Shown here piece by piece: positions 1 to 7,408 of a stretch of 64,000 nt of DNA. The translations under genes and the position numbers were made by a program. The stretch is from contig JAZQWL010000033.1 in the NCBI GenBank assembly GCA_045632305.1, positions 1 to 64,000 on the forward strand, read 5' to 3'. Origin of the DNA: SVTX01 sp045632305 (GTDB lineage: Bacteria; Bacillota; Clostridia; Oscillospirales; CAG-272). Numbering within the stretch: the first letter of the stretch is position 1; every line of letters begins with the position of its first letter. The notes under the pieces are model-generated. The model was not told the origin of the DNA and ran no database searches. It worked only from the letters and a program-made list of their open reading frames with translations.

Positions 1-57
1 CCTTACGCTCCACATATCTCCCACGCCCTTCTCTACGCTCATTTTATAGCCGTACAT
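1..57 (-). CDS. possible start of a gene running off the left edge (partial)
   Basis: An ATG at 57 on the minus strand opens a frame that stays open to the window edge (19 codons, MYGYKMSVEKGVGDMWSVR). An AAAGGATGG purine-rich stretch precedes it and an extended -10 (TGGTATAAT, 87-95) lies about 30 bases further upstream. No function can be assigned from so few residues; the call rests only on start signals. Confidence 0.35.
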   Translation of the reverse strand, partial: MYGYKMSVEKGVGDMWSVR

Positions 58-484
58 AACGTCCATCCTTTCATGTCGGTAATGATATTATACCATAAAT
101 ATTTTCGGCGGTTTTAGCGTAAAATAACGAAAAAATCCGCATTTTGGTTATATTGAAGCATAAGGCAAGTAAGATTTTTCCTCATACATTAAAATATTTA
201 TTGAAAACCTACAAATTGATTATACTCTGTGTCGTACAAATATTATGTCGTATTGCGCGGAAAAACCAAAATCATCCGCTTTTGCGGTAAATTCGCATGT
301 ACGACTTAAAAAATCCGTATGAATCGGACGTGAACAGATCCCGCTCAAAAAGGCAAAATCTTCTTTTTAATAACAAAACGGTCAAAAATGTTATTAATAA
401 AGAAGTCTGAAAATAAAGCCGTAAACTAAATGCGGCAAATTGCATAAATAAGAGGCAGAAATATAATTTTTTTCAAAAAAGATA
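58..484. other. AT-rich intergenic region with one long inverted repeat
   Basis: No convincing coding frame is seen. The stretch holds an extended -10 for the leftward partial gene (87-95) and an inverted repeat at 360-374 / 390-405 (15 pairs with a one-base bulge, 15-base loop). The inverted repeat has no adjacent T-run on either side, so it is not a classical terminator. Confidence 0.5.
360..405. repeat. inverted repeat upstream of rpsF promoter
   Basis: CTTCTTTTTAATAAC (360-374) pairs with GTTATTAATAAAGAAG (390-405) apart from one bulged base. It is AT-rich and sits about 80 bases upstream of the rpsF -35 box. It could be a protein-binding site, the decayed terminator of a leftward unit, or chance. 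Confidence 0.5.
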
Positions 485-513
485 TTGACAAGATCATATT
501 ATTATGATATAAT
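485..513 (+). promoter_or_regulatory. sigma-A-type promoter of rpsF-ssb-rpsR
   Basis: TTGACA at 485-490 and TATAAT at 508-513 are both perfect consensus boxes with a 17-base spacer. They precede a leader of about 95 bases before rpsF. Confidence 0.85.
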
Positions 514-521
514 TCTAAATT

Positions 522-600
522 GGTACGGTCTGTAAATATTACTGCAGCCGACTCTCTACTGCGCTAAATTTGATCACAGCGCGGTCGTATAAAAGTCCAT
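522..600 (+). promoter_or_regulatory. candidate S6:S18 autoregulatory mRNA leader
   Basis: The leader can fold with CGAC (569-ish) pairing to GTCG and an inner GCGCT/AGCGC stem, and it carries a CCG trinucleotide at the base of the structure. Leaders of rpsF operons in Firmicutes are known to bind the S6:S18 complex through a CCG-containing motif. Position and CCG are seen; identity with that RNA family is inference. Confidence 0.4.
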
Positions 601-616
601 AGGGAGGTAAAAAAAC

Positions 617-982
617 ATGGCATTCAATACTTATGAAACACTGTTCGTTGTAAACGTAACAGCAGGCGAAGAAGCTACAAAGGCTACAACCGAAAAGTTC
701 ACAACATTGATTAGCGAAAACTGCGAAGTTCTCAACGTTGCTAACTGGGGCAAGAAGAGACTTGCATACCTTATCAATGATATGAGCGAAGGTGCGTACA
801 CAGTTGTAACTTACAAATCCAATCCTTCTTTCATCGCTGAGCTTGAGCGTCTTATGAACATTGATGAATCCGTAATGCGTTCTCTTACAATTAAGCTTGA
901 ACACGAGCCCGTATTCAAGGCAGCTGTTGTAGAAGAAGTTGCTGAAGAAGTTGCACCTGTTGAAACAACAGACGCAGAATAA
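617..982 (+). CDS. rpsF: 30S ribosomal protein S6
   Basis: A 121-residue S6 protein of the small ribosomal subunit platform, where it pairs with S18. The family signatures are seen: N-terminal YETLFVVN, central WGKKRLAYLINDMSEGAYT, and an acidic Glu/Val-rich C-terminal tail (EEVAEEVAPVETTDAE) typical of many S6 proteins. The ATG follows a GGGAGG ribosome-binding site. It is the first gene of the conserved rpsF-ssb-rpsR operon, 24 bases before ssb, and is probably autoregulated through its leader. Confidence 0.97.
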   Translation: MAFNTYETLFVVNVTAGEEATKATTEKFTTLISENCEVLNVANWGKKRLAYLINDMSEGAYTVVTYKSNPSFIAELERLMNIDESVMRSLTIKLEHEPVFKAAVVEEVAEEVAPVETTDAE

Positions 983-1006
983 TTCAGAAGCAATCGGAGG
1001 TATCGC

Positions 1007-1453
1007 ATGGCAAACTTCAATTTAAATAAGGTCATCCTTGGCGGAAGACTTACCGCTGACCCCGAGCTCAAAACAACTACAAGCGGCATTTCGGTAGTAA
1101 CATTCTCTATTGCAGTTAACCGCCGCTATTCTAAGGATTCCGCACAGCAGAACGAGACAGACTTTTTCAACGTAACTGCTTGGAGACAGACAGCTGAGTT
1201 TGTTTCCCGTTACTTCAGAAAGGGCTCTTCCATCTGCGTTACAGGTTCTCTCCAGAACAGAAACTGGACAGATCCCCAGGGACAGAAGCATTACAGAACA
1301 GACATCGTTGCTGATGAAGTAATGTTCGTTGATTCCCGTTCGGATTCCACCGCATCCGCTGACTTCGGCGGCGCGGCACCCGCATACTCCTCTCCCATGG
1401 GAACAGCTCCCAAGTTTGAGGATATCAAGACAGATGACGATCTTCCCTTCTGA
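1007..1453 (+). CDS. ssb: single-stranded DNA-binding protein
   Basis: A 148-residue SSB that coats single-stranded DNA during replication and repair. Residues 1-105 form the OB fold, with the family motifs LGGRLTADPEL, FSIAVNR, TDFFNVTAW and GSLQNRNWTD. A flexible Ser/Ala/Gly/Asp linker leads to the acidic tip DDDLPF, the standard docking peptide for replication and repair partners. It lies between rpsF and rpsR, the usual Firmicutes order, with an AATCGGAGG ribosome-binding site. Confidence 0.97.
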   Translation: MANFNLNKVILGGRLTADPELKTTTSGISVVTFSIAVNRRYSKDSAQQNETDFFNVTAWRQTAEFVSRYFRKGSSICVTGSLQNRNWTDPQGQKHYRTDIVADEVMFVDSRSDSTASADFGGAAPAYSSPMGTAPKFEDIKTDDDLPF

Positions 1454-1493
1454 GAAGACGTCGAACATTTAAATTTATAGGAGGATTATCAAA

Positions 1494-1745
1494 ATGGATA
1501 GAAACGAGAATACTCGTGCAGCAAGACCTGTTGTTCGCAAGAGAAGAAAAGTTTGCATCTTCTGTGCAGATAAGGTTGCATATATCGACTACAAGGATAG
1601 CGCAAAGCTCAGAAAGTTCATCAGCGAGCGCGGCAAGATCCTTCCCAGAAGAATTTCCGGCACATGTGCACTTCACCAGAGAGAGCTTAACACAGCTATC
1701 AAGCGTGCACGTCAGGCAGCTCTTCTTCCCTACGTTGCTGACTAA
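1494..1745 (+). CDS. rpsR: 30S ribosomal protein S18
   Basis: An 83-residue S18, partner of S6 on the 30S platform. Recognisable by RPVVRKRRKVCIFC near the N-terminus, YKDSAKLRKFISERGKILPRRISGTC in the middle, and HQRELNTAIKRARQAALLPY at the end, which spans almost the whole family. The C-x2-C pair (CIFC) without further cysteine partners suggests partial retention of the zinc site. AGGAGG precedes the start. A strong terminator follows 12 bases after the stop, ending the operon. Confidence 0.97.
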   Translation: MDRNENTRAARPVVRKRRKVCIFCADKVAYIDYKDSAKLRKFISERGKILPRRISGTCALHQRELNTAIKRARQAALLPYVAD

Positions 1746-1754
1746 TTAAACGTA

Positions 1755-1790
1755 AAAAATAAAGCAGGCGAATGCCTGCTTTATTTTTTT
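1755..1790 (+). terminator. intrinsic terminator of rpsF-ssb-rpsR
   Basis: AAATAAAGCAGGC pairs perfectly with GCCTGCTTTATTT around a GAAT loop and is followed by a T-run. Confidence 0.93.
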
Positions 1791-1815
1791 GTCGATTATT
1801 TTTTCTTTTTGGGTA

Positions 1816-1844
1816 TTTACTTTTCCGTACATATATGTTATAAT
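1816..1844 (+). promoter_or_regulatory. extended -10 promoter of the alcohol dehydrogenase gene
   Basis: TGTTATAAT (1836-1844) is a perfect extended -10; TTTACT at 1816-1821 is a 4/6 match to -35 at 17-base spacing. Confidence 0.6.
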
Positions 1845-1905
1845 ATATACGTATGGCTATGCTATCAACACGCAAACCCGCTAAAAATCTACATAGGAGA
1901 TTGAA

Positions 1906-3060
1906 ATGCATAAAAGTTCACTTAAAACCACCGTTTATTTCGGTGACAACGCGCTTACACGACTTTCACAAATTGAATATAAAAACGTATTTATCATTGC
2001 CGATCCGTTCACCGTTTCAAGCGGTCTTATCCGCACGGTGACAAAGCATCTTGACATTGCTAAAATTTCTTATGAAATATATTCAAACGTAGTTCCCGAT
2101 CCTTCCATTGAAAAGGTTGTCGAGGGTGTTACTGCGCTTATGAAGACAAAAGCGCCCTGCATTATTGCAGTTGGCGGCGGCTCCGCTATCGACCTGACAA
2201 AATGCGTTCGTCAGTATGCCCACAAGATCGACGAGAGCTACTTCCCTTACTTTATCGCAATCCCCACAACAAGCGGCACGGGTAGCGAGGTTACTTCCTT
2301 TGCAGTTATCACCGATACGGAAAAGCACATAAAGCACGCGCTCGTTGACGATGCTCTTCTTCCCGAGGAAGCAATTCTCGACGTTGATATGGTGAGAAGT
2401 GTTCCTGCAGCAATTACTGCTGACACAGGTATGGACGTTATGACTCACGCGATCGAAGCATACGTTAGCATATACGCAAACGATACGTCCGATATGTACT
2501 GCGAAAAAGCAACAGCTCTCTGCAAGAGATACCTTGCACGCTCATACAGATTCCCCGAAACGGGTGAGATCCGCGCAAGAGAAAAGATGCATCTTGCCTC
2601 CAATCTTGCAGGTATCGCATTCAACGCGGTTTCTCTCGGTCTTAACCACGGTATGGCGCACCAGCTCGGCGCGCACTTCCACATTCCTCACGGACGCGCG
2701 AACGCAATGCTCCTCCCCGTAGTTATCGAATACAATTCAGGCGTAGTTCAGGGTGAAGCTCCCAGAGTTATTCACGACTCTGCCGCAAAATACGCTAAGC
2801 TTGCCCGCAAGCTCGGCATCGGAAATCCCCAGAACGACGTTGAGTCCATAAACAATCTTCTCTCCATGATCCGCTCCATGCAGAAGGAAATGAATATGCC
2901 CACACGAGTAAGCGAAGCATGTCCGAACCTTAAGCGCGAGGAGTATATGGCTCAGCTCGACGCTATGACGGATGCAGCGCTCAAGGACAGATGCACCCCC
3001 TCAAATCCGCGTCTTCCCTTAGCAAGAGACGTAAAGAAGATATTCGAAAATCTTTGGTAA
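1906..3060 (+). CDS. iron-containing alcohol dehydrogenase
   Basis: A 384-residue group III, metal-dependent alcohol dehydrogenase, expected to interconvert an aldehyde or ketone and its alcohol with NAD(P)H in the cytoplasm. The nucleotide-binding GGGSAIDLTK lies near residue 90, and the metal ligands are visible in HAIEAY and GLNHGMAHQLGAHFHIPHG. Length is normal for the family. It stands alone between its own promoter and terminator. Substrate is not readable; ethanol, propanol, butanol or 1,3-propanediol are all possible for this family. Confidence 0.9.
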   Translation: MHKSSLKTTVYFGDNALTRLSQIEYKNVFIIADPFTVSSGLIRTVTKHLDIAKISYEIYSNVVPDPSIEKVVEGVTALMKTKAPCIIAVGGGSAIDLTKCVRQYAHKIDESYFPYFIAIPTTSGTGSEVTSFAVITDTEKHIKHALVDDALLPEEAILDVDMVRSVPAAITADTGMDVMTHAIEAYVSIYANDTSDMYCEKATALCKRYLARSYRFPETGEIRAREKMHLASNLAGIAFNAVSLGLNHGMAHQLGAHFHIPHGRANAMLLPVVIEYNSGVVQGEAPRVIHDSAAKYAKLARKLGIGNPQNDVESINNLLSMIRSMQKEMNMPTRVSEACPNLKREEYMAQLDAMTDAALKDRCTPSNPRLPLARDVKKIFENLW

Positions 3061-3068
3061 AATTCAAG

Positions 3069-3096
3069 GCAGACGGCATAAGCCGTCTGCTTTTTT
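3069..3096 (+). terminator. intrinsic terminator of the alcohol dehydrogenase gene
   Basis: GCAGACGGC and GCCGTCTGC form a perfect 9-bp stem around ATAA, followed by six T. Confidence 0.93.
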
Positions 3097-3150
3097 CATA
3101 TATGACTAAAGCTCCGCATACTATTTCTTAAATAATATAAAGGAGCATAT

Positions 3151-3888
3151 ATGAAGCTAAAAAACTCTTTTGCATTCAAGTTCTTTATTTTCACGGTTGT
3201 TTTCACTCTCATTCTACTGATAATCATGCATTTCTTCCCGAGTCAAAAGCAAAAAAACGACTCGCCCGCCTCCGCCGTCCCTGAACCAAAATATACAACA
3301 GTTATACTCGACGCAGGACATGGCGGTGAGGACGGCGGAACTCAAACACCGTCGGGCACTCTTGAAAAAAATCTCAATCTCAAAATTTCCGAGCTTATAA
3401 AAAAAGAGCTTGAAAACATGGGGATCAAGGTAGTAATGACGCGCACGGAGGATAAGCTTTTGTACGACACGAGCGTAAATTATAAGGGGCAAAAGAAAAA
3501 GCTCGACGCTGCGGCGCGCATAAAAATCTCCGAAGATAATCCAAATTCAATTTTCGTAAGCATTCACATGAATTCCTACGTCGATCCCAAATATTCGGGA
3601 CTGCAGGTGTGGTACACGTCTCAAAATCCCGATTCCGAACCACTTGCGAAAACAATTCAGGAGCGAAACAACTCCATTTTTCAAAAGAATAACAAGCGAC
3701 AGATAAAGCCCGTCGGGGACAACATTTATCTTCTAAATCAAATTAAATCCCCAGCCGTGCTTATCGAATGCGGATTTCTCTCAAACCCGCTTGAAGCTGA
3801 ACGCCTGTGTGACTCGGGGTATCAGATCGCTCTTTCTAAGAGTATTGCAGAATCAATTTCCGAATATATTAAAAATGCGCAAAGCTAA
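3151..3888 (+). CDS. N-acetylmuramoyl-L-alanine amidase, membrane-anchored (CwlD-like)
   Basis: A 245-residue Amidase_3 enzyme that cleaves the bond between muramic acid and the stem peptide of peptidoglycan. Residues 7-30 form a hydrophobic signal-anchor, followed by a short Lys/Ser linker. The zinc-site motifs are present: LDAGHGGEDGG (His), FVSIHMNS (His) and VLIECGFLSN (catalytic Glu). The single-domain architecture with an N-terminal anchor resembles CwlD, which makes muramic-lactam in spore cortex, but no sporulation gene is adjacent, so a general cell-wall role is equally possible. The TAA stop lies in the loop of the terminator. Confidence 0.88.
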   Translation: MKLKNSFAFKFFIFTVVFTLILLIIMHFFPSQKQKNDSPASAVPEPKYTTVILDAGHGGEDGGTQTPSGTLEKNLNLKISELIKKELENMGIKVVMTRTEDKLLYDTSVNYKGQKKKLDAAARIKISEDNPNSIFVSIHMNSYVDPKYSGLQVWYTSQNPDSEPLAKTIQERNNSIFQKNNKRQIKPVGDNIYLLNQIKSPAVLIECGFLSNPLEAERLCDSGYQIALSKSIAESISEYIKNAQS

Positions 3889-3901
3889 GCTTTGCGCATT
3901 T
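3873..3901. terminator. bidirectional terminator with a stop codon in its loop
   Basis: AAATGCGCAAAGC (3873-3885) and GCTTTGCGCATTT (3889-3901) form a perfect 13-bp stem. The 3-base loop TAA is the stop codon of the amidase gene, and the RluA-family gene ends one base after the stem on the other strand. A/T runs on both sides allow termination in both directions. Confidence 0.9.
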
Positions 3902-4579
3902 TTATTTAAAAAGATTCCACGGATATCGATCATTCGGCTTACATTCAACCTCAATTTGTTTATTCAATATAGGGTGCATAAATCTGCATCTGTATGAATG
4001 AAGCGCGGCTGAGCAGCCGTTATCACGGGAGCCGTATTTACCGTCACCCGCAAGAGCATGTCCACGGGACGCAAACTGTACTCTTATCTGATGCGTTCTT
4101 CCAGTTACCAAATGCACGGACACAAGACTTCTATCATCGCCCTTGGTGTTTTTTGCCACTGCGAGCGTCTTATACTCAAGGATCGCAGACTTCGATCCCC
4201 GTCTCTCACCCTTAACCACAAATGACTTATTTTTCATTTTGTCGTGGTACAAAAAGTCGGAAAGTATAACAAATCCGGTTTCATTTTTTTCACATTCATC
4301 AAACGGAACGATGCCCTCGCAAACCGCCAAGTATTCCTTATAATACTCACCGTTTGCAACAAGCTCGGAAAGCTTGCCCGTGTATTTTTTGTCCTTTGAA
4401 TACATTAAAATTCCACTGGTTGTAGTATCGAGTCTATGCACTACGCCAATATAGTCAAGCGAGCTTTTTTCTCGTAACATTTTCGGCATGCACTCGCCAT
4501 CTGCGTCCTGCGAAATCACACCACACGGTTTATTTACAAGTATTAAATATTTATCCTCATAAAGAATTTCGAAATCCAT
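3902..4579 (-). CDS. RluA-family pseudouridine synthase
   Basis: A 225-residue enzyme that isomerises uridine to pseudouridine in rRNA or tRNA. It begins directly with the catalytic-domain sequence (ILYEDKYLILVNKPCGVIS) and holds GVVHRLDTTTSGILMYSKD, in which the Asp of HRLD is the catalytic residue, then VHLVTGRTHQIRVQFA and a C-terminal ALHSYRCRF. It lacks the N-terminal S4 domain of RluC/RluD and is shorter than those enzymes. The target uridine cannot be inferred. Confidence 0.9.
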   Translation of the reverse strand: MDFEILYEDKYLILVNKPCGVISQDADGECMPKMLREKSSLDYIGVVHRLDTTTSGILMYSKDKKYTGKLSELVANGEYYKEYLAVCEGIVPFDECEKNETGFVILSDFLYHDKMKNKSFVVKGERRGSKSAILEYKTLAVAKNTKGDDRSLVSVHLVTGRTHQIRVQFASRGHALAGDGKYGSRDNGCSAALHSYRCRFMHPILNKQIEVECKPNDRYPWNLFK

Positions 4580-4597
4580 AATAACCTACCTAAGAGA

Positions 4598-4628
4598 AAA
4601 GAGGACGCATACTGCATCCTCTTTTTGT
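4598..4628 (-). terminator. terminator of rplU-prp-rpmA
   Basis: AAAGAGGA (4598-4605) pairs with TCCTCTTT (4617-4624). Read on the minus strand, the stem ends rpmA transcription within 15 bases of the stop and is followed by TCTCTT. The loop is 11 bases long and partly self-complementary. Confidence 0.65.
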
Positions 4629-4636
4629 TACATAAA

Positions 4637-4912
4637 TCAGTCAGCGTATACGCTAACCTGCTTTCTGCCTGCCTTCTGCTCAAACTTAACCTTACCGTCA
4701 ATAAGCGCGAAGAGTGTATCATCCTTACCGATACCAACGTTGTTACCGGGGCGGATAGCTGTGCCTCTCTGTCTAACAAGGATGTTACCAGCGAGAACTG
4801 CCTGACCGTCTGCTCTCTTTGTGCCGAGACGCTTGGATTCAGAATCACGACCGTTCTTTGTAGAACCTACGCCCTTCTTATGAGCAAAGAACTGTAAACT
4901 AAGCTTTACCAT
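4637..4912 (-). CDS. rpmA: 50S ribosomal protein L27 with cleavable N-terminal extension
   Basis: A 91-residue L27 located near the peptidyl-transferase centre. The start at 4912 is chosen over an upstream one at 4927 because GGAGG lies 8 bases before it. The protein opens MVKLSLQFFA then HKKGVGSTKNGRDS. In Firmicutes the extension ending LQFFA is cut by the protease Prp, whose gene is immediately upstream. The remaining KRLGTKRADGQAVLAGNILVRQRGT segment is highly conserved. It is the last gene of the L21-Prp-L27 operon. Confidence 0.96.
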   Translation of the reverse strand: MVKLSLQFFAHKKGVGSTKNGRDSESKRLGTKRADGQAVLAGNILVRQRGTAIRPGNNVGIGKDDTLFALIDGKVKFEQKAGRKQVSVYAD

Positions 4913-4948
4913 TATCTTTACCTCCAAAAATTTTAATGTGCGCGACGT

Positions 4949-5314
4949 TTATACGTCGTCGTAGGGTTTGTCAACTACCGTAAGATCAAGGTAGTCGTAG
5001 TATTCGTCCATCATATCTTCGATCTGCTTGTAATAAGCTAAGAAAATACCGGATACTGCGTATCTCTTGAGTTCGTCCTCCTCGAATTCGGGAAGCGCGG
5101 ACTTGGACTTAATGCGGATGTCAGTAGTTTTCTCATCGATCGTATAATCAATGTGAGAATCGTAAGCGACCTCAACCGTATTGATTATAAGCATTGTCAT
5201 TGCGGATAACGCCGCGCAAAGCACGTCGTCGCCCTCCTCACCGTATCCGGTGTGACCCTGCTCCTTGAAACCGTAGAAAACTCCACCGCTTCTGTAAAAA
5301 ACGAGTTTAGTCAT
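4949..5314 (-). CDS. prp: ribosomal-processing cysteine protease Prp
   Basis: A 121-residue Prp (YsxB family) protease, known to remove the N-terminal extension of L27 before ribosome assembly. The catalytic His and Cys are visible in EQGHTGYGEEGDDVLCAALSAM, spaced about 12 residues apart as in the family. The C-terminal part is acidic and Tyr-rich (MMDEYYDYLDLTVVDKPYDDV), somewhat longer than in the smallest homologues. It sits between rplU (18 bases) and rpmA (36 bases), the conserved arrangement. Confidence 0.93.
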   Translation of the reverse strand: MTKLVFYRSGGVFYGFKEQGHTGYGEEGDDVLCAALSAMTMLIINTVEVAYDSHIDYTIDEKTTDIRIKSKSALPEFEEDELKRYAVSGIFLAYYKQIEDMMDEYYDYLDLTVVDKPYDDV

Positions 5315-5332
5315 ATTAAACCACTCTCAGAA

Positions 5333-5641
5333 TCAGCCAACGATAGATGTGATCTGAATCTTTGTGTAGGGCTGTCTGTGACCCATCTTCTTCTTCTCGT
5401 TCTTCTTGGACTTGTACTTCATTACGTAGATCTTCTTGCCCTTGCCGTTCTTAACAACAACGCCCTTAACGCTTGCACCCTCTACTGTGGGAGTACCTGC
5501 CTTAAAGCCCGCTTCTGTTGACAATGCAACAACATCAAATGTAACTTCTTCACCCTCAGCGCAGTTAAGCTTTTCAACAAAGATAATATCCTGCTCTGTA
5601 ACTTTGTACTGCTTTCCGCCGGTTGTAATAATTGCGAACAC
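5333..5641 (-). CDS. rplU: 50S ribosomal protein L21
   Basis: A 102-residue L21. The GTG at 5641 is preferred over the GTG at 5650 because it gives the family-typical N-terminus FAIITTGGKQYKV and because the AGAGAGG ribosome-binding site would overlap the upstream codon. The family end HRQPYTKIQITSI is present. It is the first gene of rplU-prp-rpmA, with a consensus promoter and structured leader upstream. Confidence 0.95.
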   Translation of the reverse strand: MFAIITTGGKQYKVTEQDIIFVEKLNCAEGEEVTFDVVALSTEAGFKAGTPTVEGASVKGVVVKNGKGKKIYVMKYKSKKNEKKKMGHRQPYTKIQITSIVG

Positions 5642-5650
5642 GAAAAGCAC

Positions 5651-5725
5651 CTCTCTTTCATATAAGTCTCGCTAAACAATGGCGGTGTCATATAGGCACA
5701 CTTAAAAAAGCCATTTTTACGCGGC
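5651..5725 (-). promoter_or_regulatory. ribosomal protein L21 mRNA leader
   Basis: The leader of about 75 bases before rplU can form a hairpin with an outer stem AATGGC/GCCATT (5710-5715 with 5678-5683) and inner GTGT/ACAC (5698-5701 with 5685-5688). A structured L21 leader is known in many Firmicutes and is thought to mediate autoregulation. The fold and position are seen here; family membership is inferred. Confidence 0.65.
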
Positions 5726-5731
5726 ATTCCT

Positions 5732-5760
5732 ATTATACCATTCAAGTTTGATTTTGTCAA
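5732..5760 (-). promoter_or_regulatory. sigma-A-type promoter of rplU-prp-rpmA
   Basis: On the minus strand TTGACA (5755-5760) and TATAAT (5732-5737) are perfect boxes with a 17-base spacer. Confidence 0.87.
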
Positions 5761-5820
5761 TAGATTTTTTGCATTTTTTACAAATTTATATAAACTTTTT
5801 TGGGTATTTTCCCCGATTTA

Positions 5821-5849
5821 TTGACACGCGCCATTTTTTAGTATATAAT
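5821..5849 (+). promoter_or_regulatory. sigma-A-type promoter of the ROK-like regulator
   Basis: TTGACA (5821-5826) and TATAAT (5844-5849), 17-base spacer. It diverges from the rplU promoter, whose -35 ends about 60 bases away. Confidence 0.83.
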
Positions 5850-5881
5850 AATGTAGAAAAACGTATGAAAGGCGAGACGTC

Positions 5882-6856
5882 ATGCAACAATTCAAGCACT
5901 ACTCCTCACTGCCGCGAATAAAATCGGCAAATGCCGAGATGATATCTAAGGCAATACTGAATATAAAATCCCCCACGCGTGGGGACGTTTCAAAGCGCGC
6001 AGGCGTCACGGAAATGACGGTCTGCAGAGCTATGGCAAAGCTTGTCGACGCGGACTTTGTTCTTGAGCGTAAACCGAAAAATCAACCTCACGGCTCTGCC
6101 GTAATTTCAGTGGCGACCGATCTGAAATTTATAGTTATTCATCTTTCGCTTGACGAATTTACGGCGTATTTGTTGAATTCAAATCACAAAACGGTTGAAA
6201 AATTCTCTTACTCGTTCAATCACTCGCTTGACCCGTCCGACAACCTTTCAATATTTCTTGAACGCGCCAAGGATCAATTTTCAAGGAAAAATAATTATTT
6301 CAGCTCAATAGGACTCGTAATCGACGACGGCTTTTCCGGTGTCGAAGTCGCAAAAGCTGCAATAAACGAAAGCTTCGGCGCACCCGCGGACGTAATACTT
6401 GGAATTCCCGATTGCCTTATGAACCTGAGCGCCTCAGCGATCGATTCCCACTTCCCGACCGAAAATCTCTATTACCTCAATTTAGGCAAAAGAAACCTCG
6501 CATACTTTATAACCGATAGCTTTTACATAAAAAGCTCACCTCGATCCCTCACCTGCGCGGACGGAAGAAAGCTCGAAGAAAAGCTCGACAGTTGTATCAG
6601 TGCTGATCAGCTTTATGAAGTGATCCTCAGTGTGGTAAATTCCGCATCCGCTATTCTCGACGCTAAGCTCTTCCTTATCGAATCCGACCGTTTTATTCTG
6701 GGCAATAATATTGGATTCTCGGTCGCAGAAAAGCTCAAGCTCAAATTTGGCGAGCGAAGAAAAATGTTCGTCTCCGACACTCAACCGCCGTTTTATATAA
6801 AAGGCGCATCAATTGCGCTTCAAAAGACGGTCATCAAAAGCATTCTCGAAAAATAA
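5882..6856 (+). CDS. ROK-like transcriptional regulator, degenerate kinase domain
   Basis: A 324-residue protein with an N-terminal winged helix-turn-helix (about residues 15-75; SPTRGDVSKRAGVTEMTVCRAMAKLVDADF) and a long C-terminal region laid out like ROK repressors, with a predicted sugar- or effector-binding fold. The ROK hallmarks (DxGxT phosphate loop, GxGxGG, the Cys-rich zinc motif) are not visible, so a kinase activity is unlikely. It is monocistronic, divergent from rplU, and followed by two hairpins. Targets and effector are unknown; a role in carbohydrate control is only a guess from family and neighbourhood. Confidence 0.6.
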   Translation: MQQFKHYSSLPRIKSANAEMISKAILNIKSPTRGDVSKRAGVTEMTVCRAMAKLVDADFVLERKPKNQPHGSAVISVATDLKFIVIHLSLDEFTAYLLNSNHKTVEKFSYSFNHSLDPSDNLSIFLERAKDQFSRKNNYFSSIGLVIDDGFSGVEVAKAAINESFGAPADVILGIPDCLMNLSASAIDSHFPTENLYYLNLGKRNLAYFITDSFYIKSSPRSLTCADGRKLEEKLDSCISADQLYEVILSVVNSASAILDAKLFLIESDRFILGNNIGFSVAEKLKLKFGERRKMFVSDTQPPFYIKGASIALQKTVIKSILEK

Positions 6857-6860
6857 AATA

Positions 6861-6878
6861 CGCGGTATTCATACCGCG
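6861..6878. repeat. short perfect hairpin after the regulator gene
   Basis: CGCGGTAT and ATACCGCG around TC, 5 bases after the stop codon and just before the main terminator. It may assist termination or mRNA stability. Confidence 0.6.
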
Positions 6879-6885
6879 ATCAATA

Positions 6886-6917
6886 AAAAAGGGCTTCGCA
6901 ACAGCGAAGCCCTTTTT
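6886..6917. terminator. bidirectional terminator
   Basis: AAAAAGGGCTTCGC and GCGAAGCCCTTTTT form a 14-bp perfect stem around AACA. The A and T runs serve both the regulator gene (plus) and the P-loop gene (minus). Confidence 0.93.
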
Positions 6918-6926
6918 ATGTAGAAA

Positions 6927-7334
6927 TTAAAGATACTTCTTTACTACGTCGCTTGCTTCTTCACAAGGAATGGAGGAAGTCATAACGATGTTAACGCCAA
7001 CCTTTTCGGAAAGCTCGTCAACCTTCTTTATGAATTCATCGAACTTTGCAATTTCGTTATTAGCGATCTTAAGAGCAGAGTCAACGAAAACGTCTGTAAC
7101 GTCGTGGTTGGATGCAAGAATACCTGCGATGAAGCCGTAGAGAGCTTCACAGTCGAAAATGAGGTATTCGTTTGTATTTATAAGTCTTACGGTGTGCTTA
7201 ACGTCAAAGCGGAGACCTGTGCCCTTTTCGATACATACAACAGTACCCTTAGAAGATTCAGCTGCTTCGTTAACGACATTGATAAGCGTCTTTGTCTTAC
7301 CTGTACCCTTAACACCGATAATTAATTTAACCAT
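6927..7334 (-). CDS. small P-loop protein of unknown function
   Basis: A 135-residue protein that starts MVKLIIGVKGTGKTKTLINVV, a clear Walker A motif (GVKGTGKT, residues 7-14), followed by alternating strand and helix segments and a hydrophobic strand ending in Asp (TDVFVDSAL) that could be Walker B. It is too short for a full RecA or AAA core and has no DNA-binding or membrane segment. It has its own promoter and terminator although it directly follows the glycogen operon. A nucleotide-binding role is supported; anything more specific is not. Confidence 0.7.
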   Translation of the reverse strand: MVKLIIGVKGTGKTKTLINVVNEAAESSKGTVVCIEKGTGLRFDVKHTVRLINTNEYLIFDCEALYGFIAGILASNHDVTDVFVDSALKIANNEIAKFDEFIKKVDELSEKVGVNIVMTSSIPCEEASDVVKKYL

Positions 7335-7347
7335 AATAAACCTCCTT

Positions 7348-7361
7348 AGCGCTCTCGCGCT
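7348..7361 (-). other. hairpin overlapping the ribosome-binding region of the P-loop gene
   Basis: AGCGC-TCTC-GCGCT forms a 5-bp stem immediately 5' of AAGGAGG for the P-loop gene. It could tune translation or stabilise the transcript; a regulatory ligand is not implied. Confidence 0.4.
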
Positions 7362-7408
7362 TTTTGTTTTTAATGCTATAAAAATAATAAATTATTTTCT
7401 ATATGACA

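Noticed and set aside
6927..7334. PilT-type motility ATPase
   Set aside because: The P-loop alone does not support this; the protein is far too short and lacks the other PilT motifs.
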